Under the pieces are notes generated by a model. The model made no database searches, was not told where the DNA came from, and saw only the letters and a list, made by a program, of their open reading frames with translations. A DNA stretch of 64,000 bases from Chthoniobacter flavus (GTDB lineage Bacteria; Verrucomicrobiota; Verrucomicrobiia; Chthoniobacterales; JACTMZ01), in assembly GCA_945878135.1 (NCBI GenBank), contig CAMDUL010000011.1:1-64000 (forward strand), written 5' to 3'. Shown piece by piece: positions 34,269 to 42,789 of this stretch. Position numbers and translations under genes: made by a program. Position 1 is the stretch's first letter. The number at the start of each line of letters is the position of its first letter.

Positions 34269-35081
34269 CTAGACGGTGATCTCACCTTCAAAGACAAAAT
34301 CGGCCGGGCCGGTGAGGATAACGTGGGAAAAGCCGTCACCCGAGCGGAGGAAGTCGACGCTCAGGGTGTCGCCGCCTTTGACCAGCACACGGATGGGGGA
34401 CTCGGCGCCGGTGAGCTCGGCGACGGTCAGTGCGCTGGCCACCACCCCGGTGCCGCAGGCGAGGGTTTCAGCTTCGACACCGCGTTCGTAGGTGCGGATG
34501 GCGAGGTCTTGCGGTCCGAGTTGGCGGACAAAATTCACATTCGTGCCGCGAGGTTGGAAGTGGTGGTGGTGGCGCAGGGCGGCGCCCAAGCTGTGGACGT
34601 CCGTGCTGTCGAGATTGTCGTCCAGCACAACGGCATGCGGGACCCCGGTGTTGATCGAGTAGACGGTGAGTTTTTGTCCGGCGGCGTCGAGTTCGATGCC
34701 GTCGGCGAAGGGGCCGGGTTGGCTCATGGCCAGCGAGACTTGGTCGCCGCGGAGAGTGGCGGTGATCACTCCGGCGGGAGTTTCAAAGCCGAGCGTGCCA
34801 TCTTTGGCGGGAGCGAGTTTGTCGACAAAGCGGGAGAAGCAGCGGGCGCCGTTGCCGCACATCTCGGCTTCGCGTCCGTCGGCGTTGTAGTAACGCATGC
34901 GGAAGTCGGCCTTGGCCTCCGGTTTTTCGACAAGGAGGAGCCCGTCGGCACCGACGCCGCGGTGGCGGTCGCAGAGGCGGGCGATCTGGGCGTCGGTGAG
35001 GGCGAGCGATCCGTCACGGTTGTCCAGCAGCACGAAGTCGTTGCCGGCTCCGTTCATTTTGGTGAAGTGCAGCGTTGCCAT
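34269..35081 (-). CDS. dapF: Diaminopimelate epimerase
   Basis: Converts LL-DAP to meso-DAP. 270 residues with FTKMNGAGNDFVLLDNRDG, the first active Cys in AEMCGNGARCFSRF, the TGVPHAVV substrate segment and the second Cys in ETLACGTGVVASAL. ATG 35081 begins MATLHFTKMNG; the much longer upstream open frame is not family-like. It opens the dapF-dapA-dapB operon. Upstream lie about 190 bases with no recognised gene but with a short GC dyad TCCGCCGCGGCGGA. Confidence 0.96.
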   Translation of the reverse strand: MATLHFTKMNGAGNDFVLLDNRDGSLALTDAQIARLCDRHRGVGADGLLLVEKPEAKADFRMRYYNADGREAEMCGNGARCFSRFVDKLAPAKDGTLGFETPAGVITATLRGDQVSLAMSQPGPFADGIELDAAGQKLTVYSINTGVPHAVVLDDNLDSTDVHSLGAALRHHHHFQPRGTNVNFVRQLGPQDLAIRTYERGVEAETLACGTGVVASALTVAELTGAESPIRVLVKGGDTLSVDFLRSGDGFSHVILTGPADFVFEGEITV

Positions 35082-35270
35082 CGGGGGAGTTTCTTTGAGG
35101 GACGCGAGGGGTGTCAATCGCGGGGGGGAAAGGGGAATCGCAGCCGGAGTCCGCCGCGGCGGACGGAGATGGCCCATAGGCAAAGGGCGCAGAGGGGAGG
35201 AGGAAGGGGCTTTGCCCGGGAGTGAGGACGGTGTTGGTATTTGGACACGAAGTCGGCGGTTGATCCGGAG

Positions 35271-35435
35271 ATGCTGAAAAATCCGGTTTTTCAGCGCGTC
35301 CTGAGGGAAGGTTTGGCCATTCAGGATCAGTTCAGCGCGGAGCCCGTTTACGCCAGGACGGGCAAAGGTTACTTGAAAAGCTGCGGCGTTGCGGAATTGC
35401 AGGAAATCAAGAAAAAGCACCCGCGCAAAAGTTGA
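35271..35435 (+). CDS. Small hypothetical protein
   Basis: A 54-residue open frame from ATG 35271 (MLKNPVFQRVLREG); a TTG ten codons upstream would extend it. It is polar and Lys-rich at the end (LQEIKKKHPRKS), with a motif SAEPVYARTGKGYLKSCG. A GGAG lies directly before the ATG, too close for an ideal ribosome-binding site. Only 3 bases separate it from the interrupted gene at 35439, so the two may be a small operon. Not recognised; weak evidence that it is expressed. Confidence 0.35.
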   Translation: MLKNPVFQRVLREGLAIQDQFSAEPVYARTGKGYLKSCGVAELQEIKKKHPRKS

Positions 35436-35438
35436 TCC

Positions 35439-35777
35439 ATGAAGCGGGTGTGGCTGCGCGACTACTCTTGGGAGTTTGTCACCGCGCAAAACGCGATGCT
35501 CTGCGAGGCGAAAAACGCCCTGCACAAATCGACATCCGATTGACATGAGAGCACGAGAGGTCTTTGGCAGGAAAACCACTTGCGCGAGATGAAGCTGACC
35601 GAAGCTGTCGAGCCCTGCCGCCGCTGTCATCGCAGCGCGCCTTTCCGCTTTTACAACGGCAACACCTTTGCGGCGATCATCCGTGATGTGATCAATCAGC
35701 TGGATTTGCCGGAAGAGCAGACTGTAGTGGCAAGAAGTCTGGCCGGGCACATCGTGGCAGGCGTGGCGACAGCGTAG
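35439..35777 (+). pseudogene. Small CxxC protein interrupted by one in-frame TGA
   Basis: From ATG 35439 the frame reads 34 codons (KRVWLRDYSWEFVTAQNAML...), meets TGA at 35541-35543, and continues in the same frame for 77 more codons to TAG at 35777. The second part has a CRRCHRSAPFRFYNGNTFAAI segment and a hydrophobic ARSLAGHIVAGVA end. Both halves look like parts of one ~112-residue protein. A single G-to-A change in a Trp codon would explain it. The second half alone could start at TTG 35580. Function unknown. Confidence 0.5.
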
Positions 35778-35827
35778 GAGGAGAGGGCGTTTCGGGATTT
35801 TTGTGCGGGGTTGGAGAGATAGGTTCC

Positions 35828-35889
35828 GGCGGTCGCAGACCGCCGCTACAAGCGTCGGTGAAGGGCGACGCGGGGGATCGCGCTGCTAG
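35828..35889. repeat. Two GTAGCG-type palindromes before mutS 3' end
   Basis: GGCGGTC GCA GACCGCC followed by GCTACA (35828-35850) is a perfect 7-bp stem with a 3-base loop and the usual edge. A second unit at about 35862-35889 (GACGCGGGGGATCGCGCTGCTAG) is a weaker hairpin whose TAG, read on the minus strand at 35888-35886, is the mutS stop codon. Confidence 0.65.
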
Positions 35890-38357
35890 GACTCGAAGAG
35901 GTCGAGTTGGTTGGTGAAGGCGCGGAGTTTGTGGGGGCGTTTGGATTTTTCAGCAAGGGCGGGTTTGCCTTCGGCGGTTAACTCCGAATTTTCGAGATTG
36001 GCCAGGATTTCCCTCGCGCGTTTGAGGATGGGTTCGGGGAGGCCGGCCAGTCTGGCCACCTGGATGCCGTAGCTCTGGTCGGCTGGGCCATCGATAATTT
36101 TGCGGAGGAAGATGACGTCGTCGTTCCATTCGCGCACCGCGACGTTGCAATTGGCCACGCCGGGGCGGGTGCGGGCGAGGTCGGTGAGTTCGTGGTAGTG
36201 CGTGGCGAAGAGCGTCCGGCAACCGGTGACGTCGTGAAGATGCTCGGCCACGCTCCACGCGATGGAGAGTCCGTCGAAGGTCGAGGTGCCGCGTCCGATT
36301 TCGTCGAGGATAACAAGACTGCGATCGGTGGCGTTGTTGATGATGGCGGCGGTTTCGTTCATTTCGACCATGAAGGTGGATTGTCCGCGGGCGAGGTCGT
36401 CGCTCGCGCCGACGCGGGTGAAGATGCGGTCGGCGAGTCCGATCTCGGCGGATGCTGCGGGAATGAAGCTTCCGGTCTGGGCGAGCAGGACGAGCAAGGC
36501 GACCTGACGGATGTAGGTGCTTTTGCCGGCCATGTTCGGTCCGGTCAAAATAACGAGGCGGTGGCTTTCCGTATCGAGTGCGGTGTCGTTGGGCACGAAA
36601 CGGCCGGCGGACATGGTCTGGTCGAGCACGGGGTGGCGTCCGTCGGTGATCTTGATCGCTCCGCCCGCGGTGAGTTTCGGGCGGATATAGCGGAAGGTGC
36701 GCGCGGTTTCGGCCAGTCCGCCGAGGGTATCGATCTGCGCGATGGCGCGGGCGGTGTGTTGGAGGGATTCGAGTTCGGCCAGGACGGCGGTGCGGAGTCG
36801 GGCGAAGATTTCCGACTCGAGCGCGCGGGCGCGTTCTTCGCCGCCGAGGATGCGGCCTTCCATGTCTTTCAATTCCGGCGTGATGAAGCGTTCCGAGTTG
36901 GCCGTGGTTTGTTTGCGGGTGTAGTCGGCGGGGACGTTGGCGAGGTTCGACTTGGTGATTTCGAGGTAGTAGCCGAAGACCGAGTTGTAGCGGATCTTGA
37001 GCGACTTGATGCCGGTGCGGGCGATTTCGCGGTCCTGCAATTCGGCGATCCACTGGCGTCCTTCGGTCCCGGCCCGGCGGAGTTGGTCGAGGTCGTTGTT
37101 GTAGCCTTCGCGGATCATGCCGCCATCGCGGGTGGTCGGAGGAGGTTCGTCGACCAGAGCGGAGGCGAGCAGTCCGACCAGCGGATCGAAGGTGCGGAGG
37201 TCGGCGGCGAGGCCGAGCAGCGGGGAGGATTCGTTTGCGGCGAGGGCGGCCCGGAGGGAGGGGAGGAGGGCGAGCGATGTTTTCAGCGCGGCCAGATCGC
37301 GGGCGTTGCCCGAGGCGAGGCTGAGGCGGGAGACAGCGCGCTCCACGTCGCGGATGTCGCGGAGGATGTCGCGGACGGCGGCGAGGCGCGCGGGTTCATC
37401 GTGGAAGGCGGCGATGAGATCTTGCCGCCGGGTGATGGTCTCGAGGTCGCGGAGGGGGTGCAGGATCCACTCGCGAAGGAGGCGTGCTCCCATCGGCGTG
37501 AGGGTGCGGTCGACGGCGCCGCGCAGGCTGGTGCCTTCGGGGTTGCGGGATTCGACGAGTTCGAGATTGGTCTGGGTGACCGCGTCGAGAAGGACGTAGG
37601 CGGAGGCGTGCCAGGGTTTCGGTGGTGCGAGGTGTTGTGCGTCGCGGCGGAGGCTGCGGGTGATGTAGTGCAGCAGCGCGCCGGCGGCCGCGGTGCCGAG
37701 GGGGAGACCGGAGCAACCGAAGCCGTCGAGGGATTGGACTCGGAAGTGATCGAGCAGGAGATCGGTGGCTTGGGTCAGATCGAAGGCGAAGGCGTCGTGC
37801 GGGGTCGGTGGCACGGGAAGATCCGCGGGTGCATTGTCGCGGTCGGGCACGAGGAGCTCGCTCGGTTGGAGACGGGCGAGTTGGTCGGCGAGTTGCGCGG
37901 ACGAGCCGGTTTCGGCGAGGCGGAATTCACCCGTGCTGAGGTCGAGCCAGGCGAGTCCGTGGGATTTTTTGCCGGGACAAACGGCGGCGAGGTAGTTGTG
38001 CCGGTTTTCTTCGAGACCGAAATCGTCGAGGGTGCCGGCACTGAGGATGCGGGCGATCTCGCGGCGGACGAGTTTGCCCGGGGTGACCTCGCCGACTTGG
38101 TCGCAGATGGCCACGCGTTTGCCGGCTTCGACGAGTTTGGCCACGTAAGCGCGGGCGCTGTGGTAGGGGACACCGCACATGGGAACGTCGTGACGTTTGG
38201 TCAGGGCGACGTTGAGGATCGACGAGGCTTCGCGGGCATCGTCGAAGAACATCTCGTAGAAGTCTCCGAGGCGGAAGAGGAGGAGGGTGTTGGGGGGAAG
38301 CTCGCGGCGGATGTCCTGGTATTGCCGCATCATGGGGGTGAGCTTCGGGGCGGACAT
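35886..38357 (-). CDS. mutS: DNA mismatch repair protein MutS
   Basis: 823 residues with all MutS domains: mismatch-recognition N-terminus with LLLFRLGDFYEMFFDDA (the F-x-E motif), connector, lever and clamp, and the ABC ATPase with Walker A TGPNMAGKST near residue 607, TRVGASDDLARGQSTFMVEM, LDEIGRGTSTFDGLSIAW and FATHYHELT. The C-terminus ends TNQLDLFES; the last segment has a QLDLF-type clamp-binding motif. The start ATG 38357 is followed upstream by a 25-base spacer to the truncated methyltransferase. The stop TAG lies in a palindrome. Confidence 0.97.
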   Translation of the reverse strand: MSAPKLTPMMRQYQDIRRELPPNTLLLFRLGDFYEMFFDDAREASSILNVALTKRHDVPMCGVPYHSARAYVAKLVEAGKRVAICDQVGEVTPGKLVRREIARILSAGTLDDFGLEENRHNYLAAVCPGKKSHGLAWLDLSTGEFRLAETGSSAQLADQLARLQPSELLVPDRDNAPADLPVPPTPHDAFAFDLTQATDLLLDHFRVQSLDGFGCSGLPLGTAAAGALLHYITRSLRRDAQHLAPPKPWHASAYVLLDAVTQTNLELVESRNPEGTSLRGAVDRTLTPMGARLLREWILHPLRDLETITRRQDLIAAFHDEPARLAAVRDILRDIRDVERAVSRLSLASGNARDLAALKTSLALLPSLRAALAANESSPLLGLAADLRTFDPLVGLLASALVDEPPPTTRDGGMIREGYNNDLDQLRRAGTEGRQWIAELQDREIARTGIKSLKIRYNSVFGYYLEITKSNLANVPADYTRKQTTANSERFITPELKDMEGRILGGEERARALESEIFARLRTAVLAELESLQHTARAIAQIDTLGGLAETARTFRYIRPKLTAGGAIKITDGRHPVLDQTMSAGRFVPNDTALDTESHRLVILTGPNMAGKSTYIRQVALLVLLAQTGSFIPAASAEIGLADRIFTRVGASDDLARGQSTFMVEMNETAAIINNATDRSLVILDEIGRGTSTFDGLSIAWSVAEHLHDVTGCRTLFATHYHELTDLARTRPGVANCNVAVREWNDDVIFLRKIIDGPADQSYGIQVARLAGLPEPILKRAREILANLENSELTAEGKPALAEKSKRPHKLRAFTNQLDLFES

Positions 38358-38382
38358 GGGAAGAGGAGATTAGCGCGGGGCG

Positions 38383-39015
38383 ATGGGAATGGAAACCGCA
38401 GAGGGCACAAAGGACGCGGAATTGGATGTGGTTCTGGTGGAACCCGGTCCGGCGGGTGCACGCAATGCGCAGAAGCGCGGCCTGTCGCATGTGGTCTGCG
38501 GCACGATGCAAGCGGCCGGATTCAATCCCGGTAGCGTGGCGGCCATCGGCGCATTCGATGTGGTGGAGCATACCAAGGATCACGGGGGATTTCTGAGACA
38601 TTTTCCGGACCTCTTCGAACCTGGCGGCATGCTCTACCTCACGGTGCCGGCCTACGATTTCCTTTGGCCACATGAAGATGTCCACACGGGGCACTTGCGA
38701 AGGTCTGCCGCAAAGACGCTTCGCAAGCGTGTTGAACGAGCCAGATTTAAGGTGAGGCTAGTCTCCGGGATGTTTGTCTGGCTGATTGTGTCGGTTGCCT
38801 TGTTTCGTTGCCTGCCTTTTCATTTTTTCGAAAGGGGCACGAAAGGTGTTCACCGGGCAAAGGAATCCAAAGCCGATCACTGTATACCGGAATTGCTAGC
38901 TCAGCTCGTTAAAGCACTGCATCTTTGGGGACGCGCAACGACCTCCGAATCGCGGGCGATTGGTGTTGGCGCAAGTCTGATCTGCGCGGCTTTCAAGAAT
39001 GACCCCACCAAATGA
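38383..39015 (+). pseudogene. SAM-dependent methyltransferase, N-terminally truncated
   Basis: 210 residues of which the part from ELDVVLVEPGPAGARNA onward matches a class I methyltransferase of the type found in polysaccharide loci: IGAFDVVEHTKDHGGFLRHFPDLFEPGG, MLYLTVPAYDFLWPHEDVHTGHLRRS, then a membrane-associated C-terminal part. The glycine-rich SAM motif I, and the N-terminal part normally preceding it, are missing. The first dozen codons (METAEGTKDAE) come from a GAAACCGCAGAGGGCACAAAGG-like stretch that resembles intergenic repeat text rather than coding sequence. I regard it as a 5'-truncated remnant marking the left edge of the accessory island. Confidence 0.6.
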
Positions 39016-39197
39016 AGACGGAGGAGTTGAATGAATGCGGCGGGCTCGCTCTATCGCGGCTATCCCAAGGTTGTGAGGTCACAAAGGTTAGAGGAAGCGA
39101 GGGATCCGCGGTAGTGCGGCGCTTCAATAAATTGTTGGCGCCAGCGAAGCTGGGTGACGTGTGATGTGTGGTGTTAGAGGCTTTTGTAATCAAGTCC

Positions 39198-39223
39198 TCG
39201 CGGCCGATGCAGCCGCGACTACA
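39198..39223. repeat. Palindrome with CTACA edge
   Basis: TCGCGGC CGATGCA GCCGCGA then CTACA: perfect 7-bp arms, 7-base loop, followed by the same type of edge as other repeats in the window (GTAGTCGCGGC on the minus strand). It lies in the roughly 295-base gap 39016-39310, which otherwise holds no gene I can support. Confidence 0.6.
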
Positions 39224-39310
39224 CCTGAATCCAAGCCGCTTTAGTTACGACAAGACAATGCTGATCCTGCTTGCGGAAGGTTGATTTTGGTGCATTTTCT
39301 TCGAGCGCTC

Positions 39311-40150
39311 ATGGCCGGAATTATCGTGAATTTTTGCCCGACGGGCATGGTGCCGTCCAAGATGATGACGGCGCATGTCCCAGTCGCGGTGTCGGAGATT
39401 GTCGAACAAGTGCACGAGGCGTGGGAGATCGGGATTACCATCGCCCATTTGCATGCCCGGGCAGACGACGGCCGGCCGTCGGCAAGTGGTGAGACGTATG
39501 CAAGGATTTTCGACGGGGTGCGTCGGCATTGCCCGGATCTCGTCATCTGCGCCTCGACATCGGGGCGGGGCGGGATTGCTCTGGAAGAGCGGACCGAGGT
39601 CATCGCTTTACGGCCGGATATGTGCTCGCTGACTCTGGGATCGCTGAATTTCGTTGCGGAGGCGTCAGTGAACACGCCGGACACGATTGTCGCCTTGGCG
39701 TCCAAAATGAAGGAGTGCGGGGTGCATCCGGAGCTGGAATGTTTCGATCTGGGGATGGTGAACTACGGCAAGGTCTTGGTGAAAAAGGGGCTGGTGGAGG
39801 GGCCGCGCTATTGGAATCTGCTCTTCGGCAATGTGGCCGGCTTCCAGCCCACGTTGCTGCAGATCGGGGCGGCGCTGGCCGAGATCCCGGCAGGCGACTT
39901 CGTGGGCTTGGCGGGCGTGGGGCGGTTTCAGCTGGCGGTCAATGCGCTGTCCGTCTCGCAGGGGCTCGGGGTCCGGGTAGGATTGGAGGACAATATCTGG
40001 TGGGACGAGGAGCGGACGCGCTTGGCGACCAATGCCTCCTTGCTCGGGCGCGTGCATGAGTTGATGGCTTTGCAGGGCCACACGCTGATATCGGCCAAGA
40101 CTTTCGGTGACCATGGATTCTACAACACCCAACGTTTTTCTCGGGTTTAG
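39311..40150 (+). CDS. BKACE-family (DUF849) beta-keto acid cleavage/condensation enzyme
   Basis: 279 residues, a TIM-barrel Zn enzyme of the 3-keto-5-aminohexanoate cleavage (Kce/BKACE) family, which exchanges a beta-keto acid and acetyl-CoA. Seen: IIVNFCPTGMVPSKMMTAHVPV at the start, the metal ligands His46 and His48 in IAHLHAR, PDLVICASTSGRGG, LTLGSLNFV, ELECFDLGMV and GVRVGLEDNIW (barrel loop). The start is ATG 39311 (MAGIIV). A catabolic lysine context is absent; it sits instead among sugar-modification genes, so a role in making an acyl group for a glycan is possible. The 3' end overlaps the next gene by 38 bases. Confidence 0.82.
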   Translation: MAGIIVNFCPTGMVPSKMMTAHVPVAVSEIVEQVHEAWEIGITIAHLHARADDGRPSASGETYARIFDGVRRHCPDLVICASTSGRGGIALEERTEVIALRPDMCSLTLGSLNFVAEASVNTPDTIVALASKMKECGVHPELECFDLGMVNYGKVLVKKGLVEGPRYWNLLFGNVAGFQPTLLQIGAALAEIPAGDFVGLAGVGRFQLAVNALSVSQGLGVRVGLEDNIWWDEERTRLATNASLLGRVHELMALQGHTLISAKTFGDHGFYNTQRFSRV

Positions 40151-40787
40151 CAGCAACGAGCTGGCGCGGCTTTTGGAGTCGCTGGCTCTCGTGCAGCCCG
40201 GGGGAAGCGCAGTCATCGTGGAAAACATCGCGCCGCGCGATGAGCACCCATTTCTCCCGCGGCTGGATCTGCGTGTGCGGCGGGTGCCGCTTGAGGGTTG
40301 GAACTTCCGGCGCGGTCACGACCGCCTGATGCTTTCCACTCTCGGAGTGCGGGGCAAGACGGGAGCCTTTCGCGCTTTTTCCAAGGCCAAGGGGATAGAG
40401 GAGAAGGATTTCGCTACGCTGCTCTCGCTGGGAGTGGTGGTGGCGTCGACGGTGCGGATGGCGCCTGGGTGCTACCTCGAGCCCGGGGTGGTCATCGCGC
40501 CGTTCACAGAGCTGGAATTCAGCGTTTCTTTGAACCGCGGAGTGACTATAGGCCATCATACTAAGCTAGGGGCTTACACGTCGGTCAACCCCGGCTCGCA
40601 TGTGGCCGGGCATTGCCGCATCAGGGAGCGCGTGACGATCGGGATGGGAGTGGTGGTTTTCGATGGATTGACCGTCGGTGAGGGGTCGGTAATCGGCGGG
40701 GGCAGTGTGGTGACCAAGGACGTGCCGCCGGGTGTCTTGGCTTTCGGCAACCCCTGCAAAGTAGTGAAAGAAATTGTCGCGGCGTGA
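40113..40787 (+). CDS. Left-handed beta-helix acyltransferase (NeuD-like)
   Basis: 224 residues. N-terminal Rossmann-like part (FLGFSSNELARLLESLALVQPGG) followed by hexapeptide repeats forming a left-handed beta helix (APGCYLEPGVVIAPFTELEFSV..., TIGHHTKLGAYTSVNPGSHVAGH, VTIGMGVVVFDGLTVGEGSVIGGGSVVTKDVPPG). It would acylate an amino or hydroxyl group on an activated sugar. The unusual large overlap with the BKACE gene (start ATG 40113, or GTG 40107) suggests the two act in sequence: the BKACE enzyme may make the acyl-CoA this enzyme uses (inference). Confidence 0.78.
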   Translation: MDSTTPNVFLGFSSNELARLLESLALVQPGGSAVIVENIAPRDEHPFLPRLDLRVRRVPLEGWNFRRGHDRLMLSTLGVRGKTGAFRAFSKAKGIEEKDFATLLSLGVVVASTVRMAPGCYLEPGVVIAPFTELEFSVSLNRGVTIGHHTKLGAYTSVNPGSHVAGHCRIRERVTIGMGVVVFDGLTVGEGSVIGGGSVVTKDVPPGVLAFGNPCKVVKEIVAA

Positions 40788-40909
40788 ACGATGGCTAAGG
40801 TACACCGCACTCAACAGAGCTGTATTTTGAACAGGATGCGCCTTTTGCTGGTGCTGTATAAAGGATTTATGGCCCGAGGCAATTGTCTGCTTGCTGCGCG
40901 CGAAACAAC

Positions 40910-41824
40910 ATGAAGCTGAGCATCGTTATTCCAGTTTACAATACTGAGCGCTCGTTGGTTGATCTCGCGACCCGACTCGCCCGTGTTTTACAGAGACGGG
41001 GCGATAGCTACGAGGTGATCTTTGTTGATGACAGCTCGAGCAACGCCGCAACATGGAAAATCCTTTGTGAATTGAAGGAAAGCCATGGCGTCAGAGTGGT
41101 CAGACTGACGCGGAATTTCGGTCAGCAACCAGCGACGCTATGCGGAATGACATTGGCGACGGGGGAGTTCATTATCACTATGGACGATGATTGCCAGCAT
41201 GCGCCCGAAGACATCCCGCTCCTGCTCGAGTTTTCCAACCATGATGCCGTCATGGCGCAACTTGCCGAAAAAAGACATGGCTTACTGAAGCGAATCGCCA
41301 GTTCGGCCAAAGGCAAATTCGACGAGGTGATTTTGGGAAAGCCAAAGAATTTGCGGTTGTCCTCATTCCGTCTTTTCAGACGAGAGACAGTTCAAGGAAT
41401 GTTGAAGCTCATGAACACGCCCTTTCCCTTTATTTCCGCCATGATGTTCTATGTGACAAAGGACGTGGTGGGGGTGCCAGTCAAGCACCATGAGCGTGCC
41501 GAGGGCAAAAGTGGCTACTCTGTGGCCAAGATGGTAGCACTCTTCAAAAACCTGCTGATCAACCAGTCGTCGATCCTGCTGGGAATCATCGGAAACATCG
41601 GATTGACGGCGTCTGTGATGAGCATTGTTGGCGCGTGTTACGTGATTTATCGAAAGCTCTTTTTGGATGTGGCCATTGCCGGTTGGGCTTCGTTGTTGGT
41701 GGCGGTCCTGCTTTTCGGTGGGTTGGCGCTCTTCAGCCTGGGCATCATCGGCGAGTATTTGATCCGGATAATCGGTGCCGCCGAAAGAAGACCGATTTTC
41801 CTGGTGAGAGAAGACCTCCAATAA
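40910..41824 (+). CDS. Family 2 glycosyltransferase (DPM/ArnC-like)
   Basis: 304 residues. GT-A domain with LSIVIPVYNTERSLVDL, DSYEVIFVDDSSSN, ITMDDDCQHAPEDIPLLL (DDD and metal-binding) and NLRLSSFRLFRRET, then two C-terminal membrane helices (ILLGIIGNIGLTASVMSIVG; LLVAVLLFGGLALFSLGIIGEYL). This is the layout of undecaprenyl-phosphate sugar transferases. Donor sugar unknown. ATG 40910 lies after a 122-base gap. Composition is less GC-rich than the core genes. Confidence 0.87.
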   Translation: MKLSIVIPVYNTERSLVDLATRLARVLQRRGDSYEVIFVDDSSSNAATWKILCELKESHGVRVVRLTRNFGQQPATLCGMTLATGEFIITMDDDCQHAPEDIPLLLEFSNHDAVMAQLAEKRHGLLKRIASSAKGKFDEVILGKPKNLRLSSFRLFRRETVQGMLKLMNTPFPFISAMMFYVTKDVVGVPVKHHERAEGKSGYSVAKMVALFKNLLINQSSILLGIIGNIGLTASVMSIVGACYVIYRKLFLDVAIAGWASLLVAVLLFGGLALFSLGIIGEYLIRIIGAAERRPIFLVREDLQ

Positions 41825-42100
41825 TTAATACAACGTGACCCGTTTTCCGGCCTGCTGCTGAAGCGGATTTCAACCGGAGTCCCGTCGCCGGTTGCTAGCA
41901 CCTGACACTGAATCCTATTGCGCGTGCAATACCGAACGGCTCTCGGCGACTGTTGTCTTGTAATAGAGTGAAGACAGCTGGACCGAAATTCGTGTTGCCT
42001 CTGTCCCTACTCCACTTAAAAGAGGCACAATCATGCAAACCGAAAATTTTCCAGCATCGCCGTCCCTTAAAGAGGATTTTTCCTAAGCCCGCTTCGTAGT
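41825..42100. other. Gap in the glycan island, with a possible 17-codon ORF
   Basis: No full gene seen. A mini-ORF from ATG 42033 to TAA 42086 encodes MQTENFPASPSLKEDFS and has a good AGAGG ribosome-binding site nine bases upstream; it could be a leader peptide for the WbqC gene. Two copies of a short CTTAAAGAGG-like motif occur (around 42017 and 42066). A fragment of lost gene sequence is also possible. Confidence 0.25.
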
Positions 42101-42784
42101 GTGAAAGCGGTGATCTTACAACCGAGCTACATTCCGTGGCGGGGATACTTTGATCAAGTGCGAAAGGCAGACGTATTTGTCTTCTACGACTGTGTGCAGT
42201 ATGACGACCGCGGTTGGCGTAATCGCAACAAAGTCAAAGCCCCGCAGGGCACGCTGTGGCTCACCGTTCCGGTCAATTCAAAAGGTTGCCAGACGCTGAA
42301 GACGCCGATTGCTGATATACCAATTTTGTGGGATGCGCCTTGGTCCGAGAAGCACCTGAAGACTCTACAGCTGTGCTACAGCAAAGCACCCTTTTTTCGC
42401 GAGTATGCAGAACTCCTCGACGCAATTTATACGCGGCACGACGAGAGACTGGTGGACTTCACTTGTACAAGCACTGAACTGATTGCGCGTGCCTTGGGTA
42501 TCGGCCACACCGAGTTTGTGAGATCGTCAAATCTTCCCGCTAAGGGCGCCAAGTCGGATCGCTTACTTAGCATTTTATACCATTTGGGCGCAACGCATTA
42601 CATATCCGGACCATCGGCCCGCAGCTATCTGGATCTAGACAAGTTTGCCGATGCCGGAATCAATGTGGAGTTCATGGAATATGCTTATCAGTCGTATCCG
42701 CAACTATATGGGGCTTTTGAGCCACAGGTGACGGTGCTAGACTTGCTCTTCAACACAGGAGCCGCGGCTGGGCGGCATTTCTGA
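42101..42784 (+). CDS. WbqC family protein
   Basis: 227 residues. VILQPSYIPWRGYFDQVRKADVFVFYDCVQYDDRGWRNRNKVK is the WbqC opening, seen here in shorter blocks: QPSYIPWRGYFDQV, VQYDDRGWRNRNKVK, LWLTVPVNSKG. The C-terminus has GATHYISGPSARSYLD and YPQLYGAFEP. WbqC proteins occur in O-antigen loci and probably help form or transfer an acylated amino sugar, but the reaction is not established. Start GTG 42101. The aminotransferase gene follows after 5 bases. Confidence 0.88.
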   Translation: MKAVILQPSYIPWRGYFDQVRKADVFVFYDCVQYDDRGWRNRNKVKAPQGTLWLTVPVNSKGCQTLKTPIADIPILWDAPWSEKHLKTLQLCYSKAPFFREYAELLDAIYTRHDERLVDFTCTSTELIARALGIGHTEFVRSSNLPAKGAKSDRLLSILYHLGATHYISGPSARSYLDLDKFADAGINVEFMEYAYQSYPQLYGAFEPQVTVLDLLFNTGAAAGRHF

Positions 42785-42789
42785 GGATT

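Noticed and set aside
35541-35543. TGA read as selenocysteine
   Set aside because: No conserved redox context or clear SECIS-like hairpin immediately downstream, and no selenoprotein family match; a Trp-to-stop change is simpler.
38993-39193. 66-codon minus-strand frame in the gap after the methyltransferase remnant
   Set aside because: Composition is irregular, no ribosome-binding site, no recognisable protein features.
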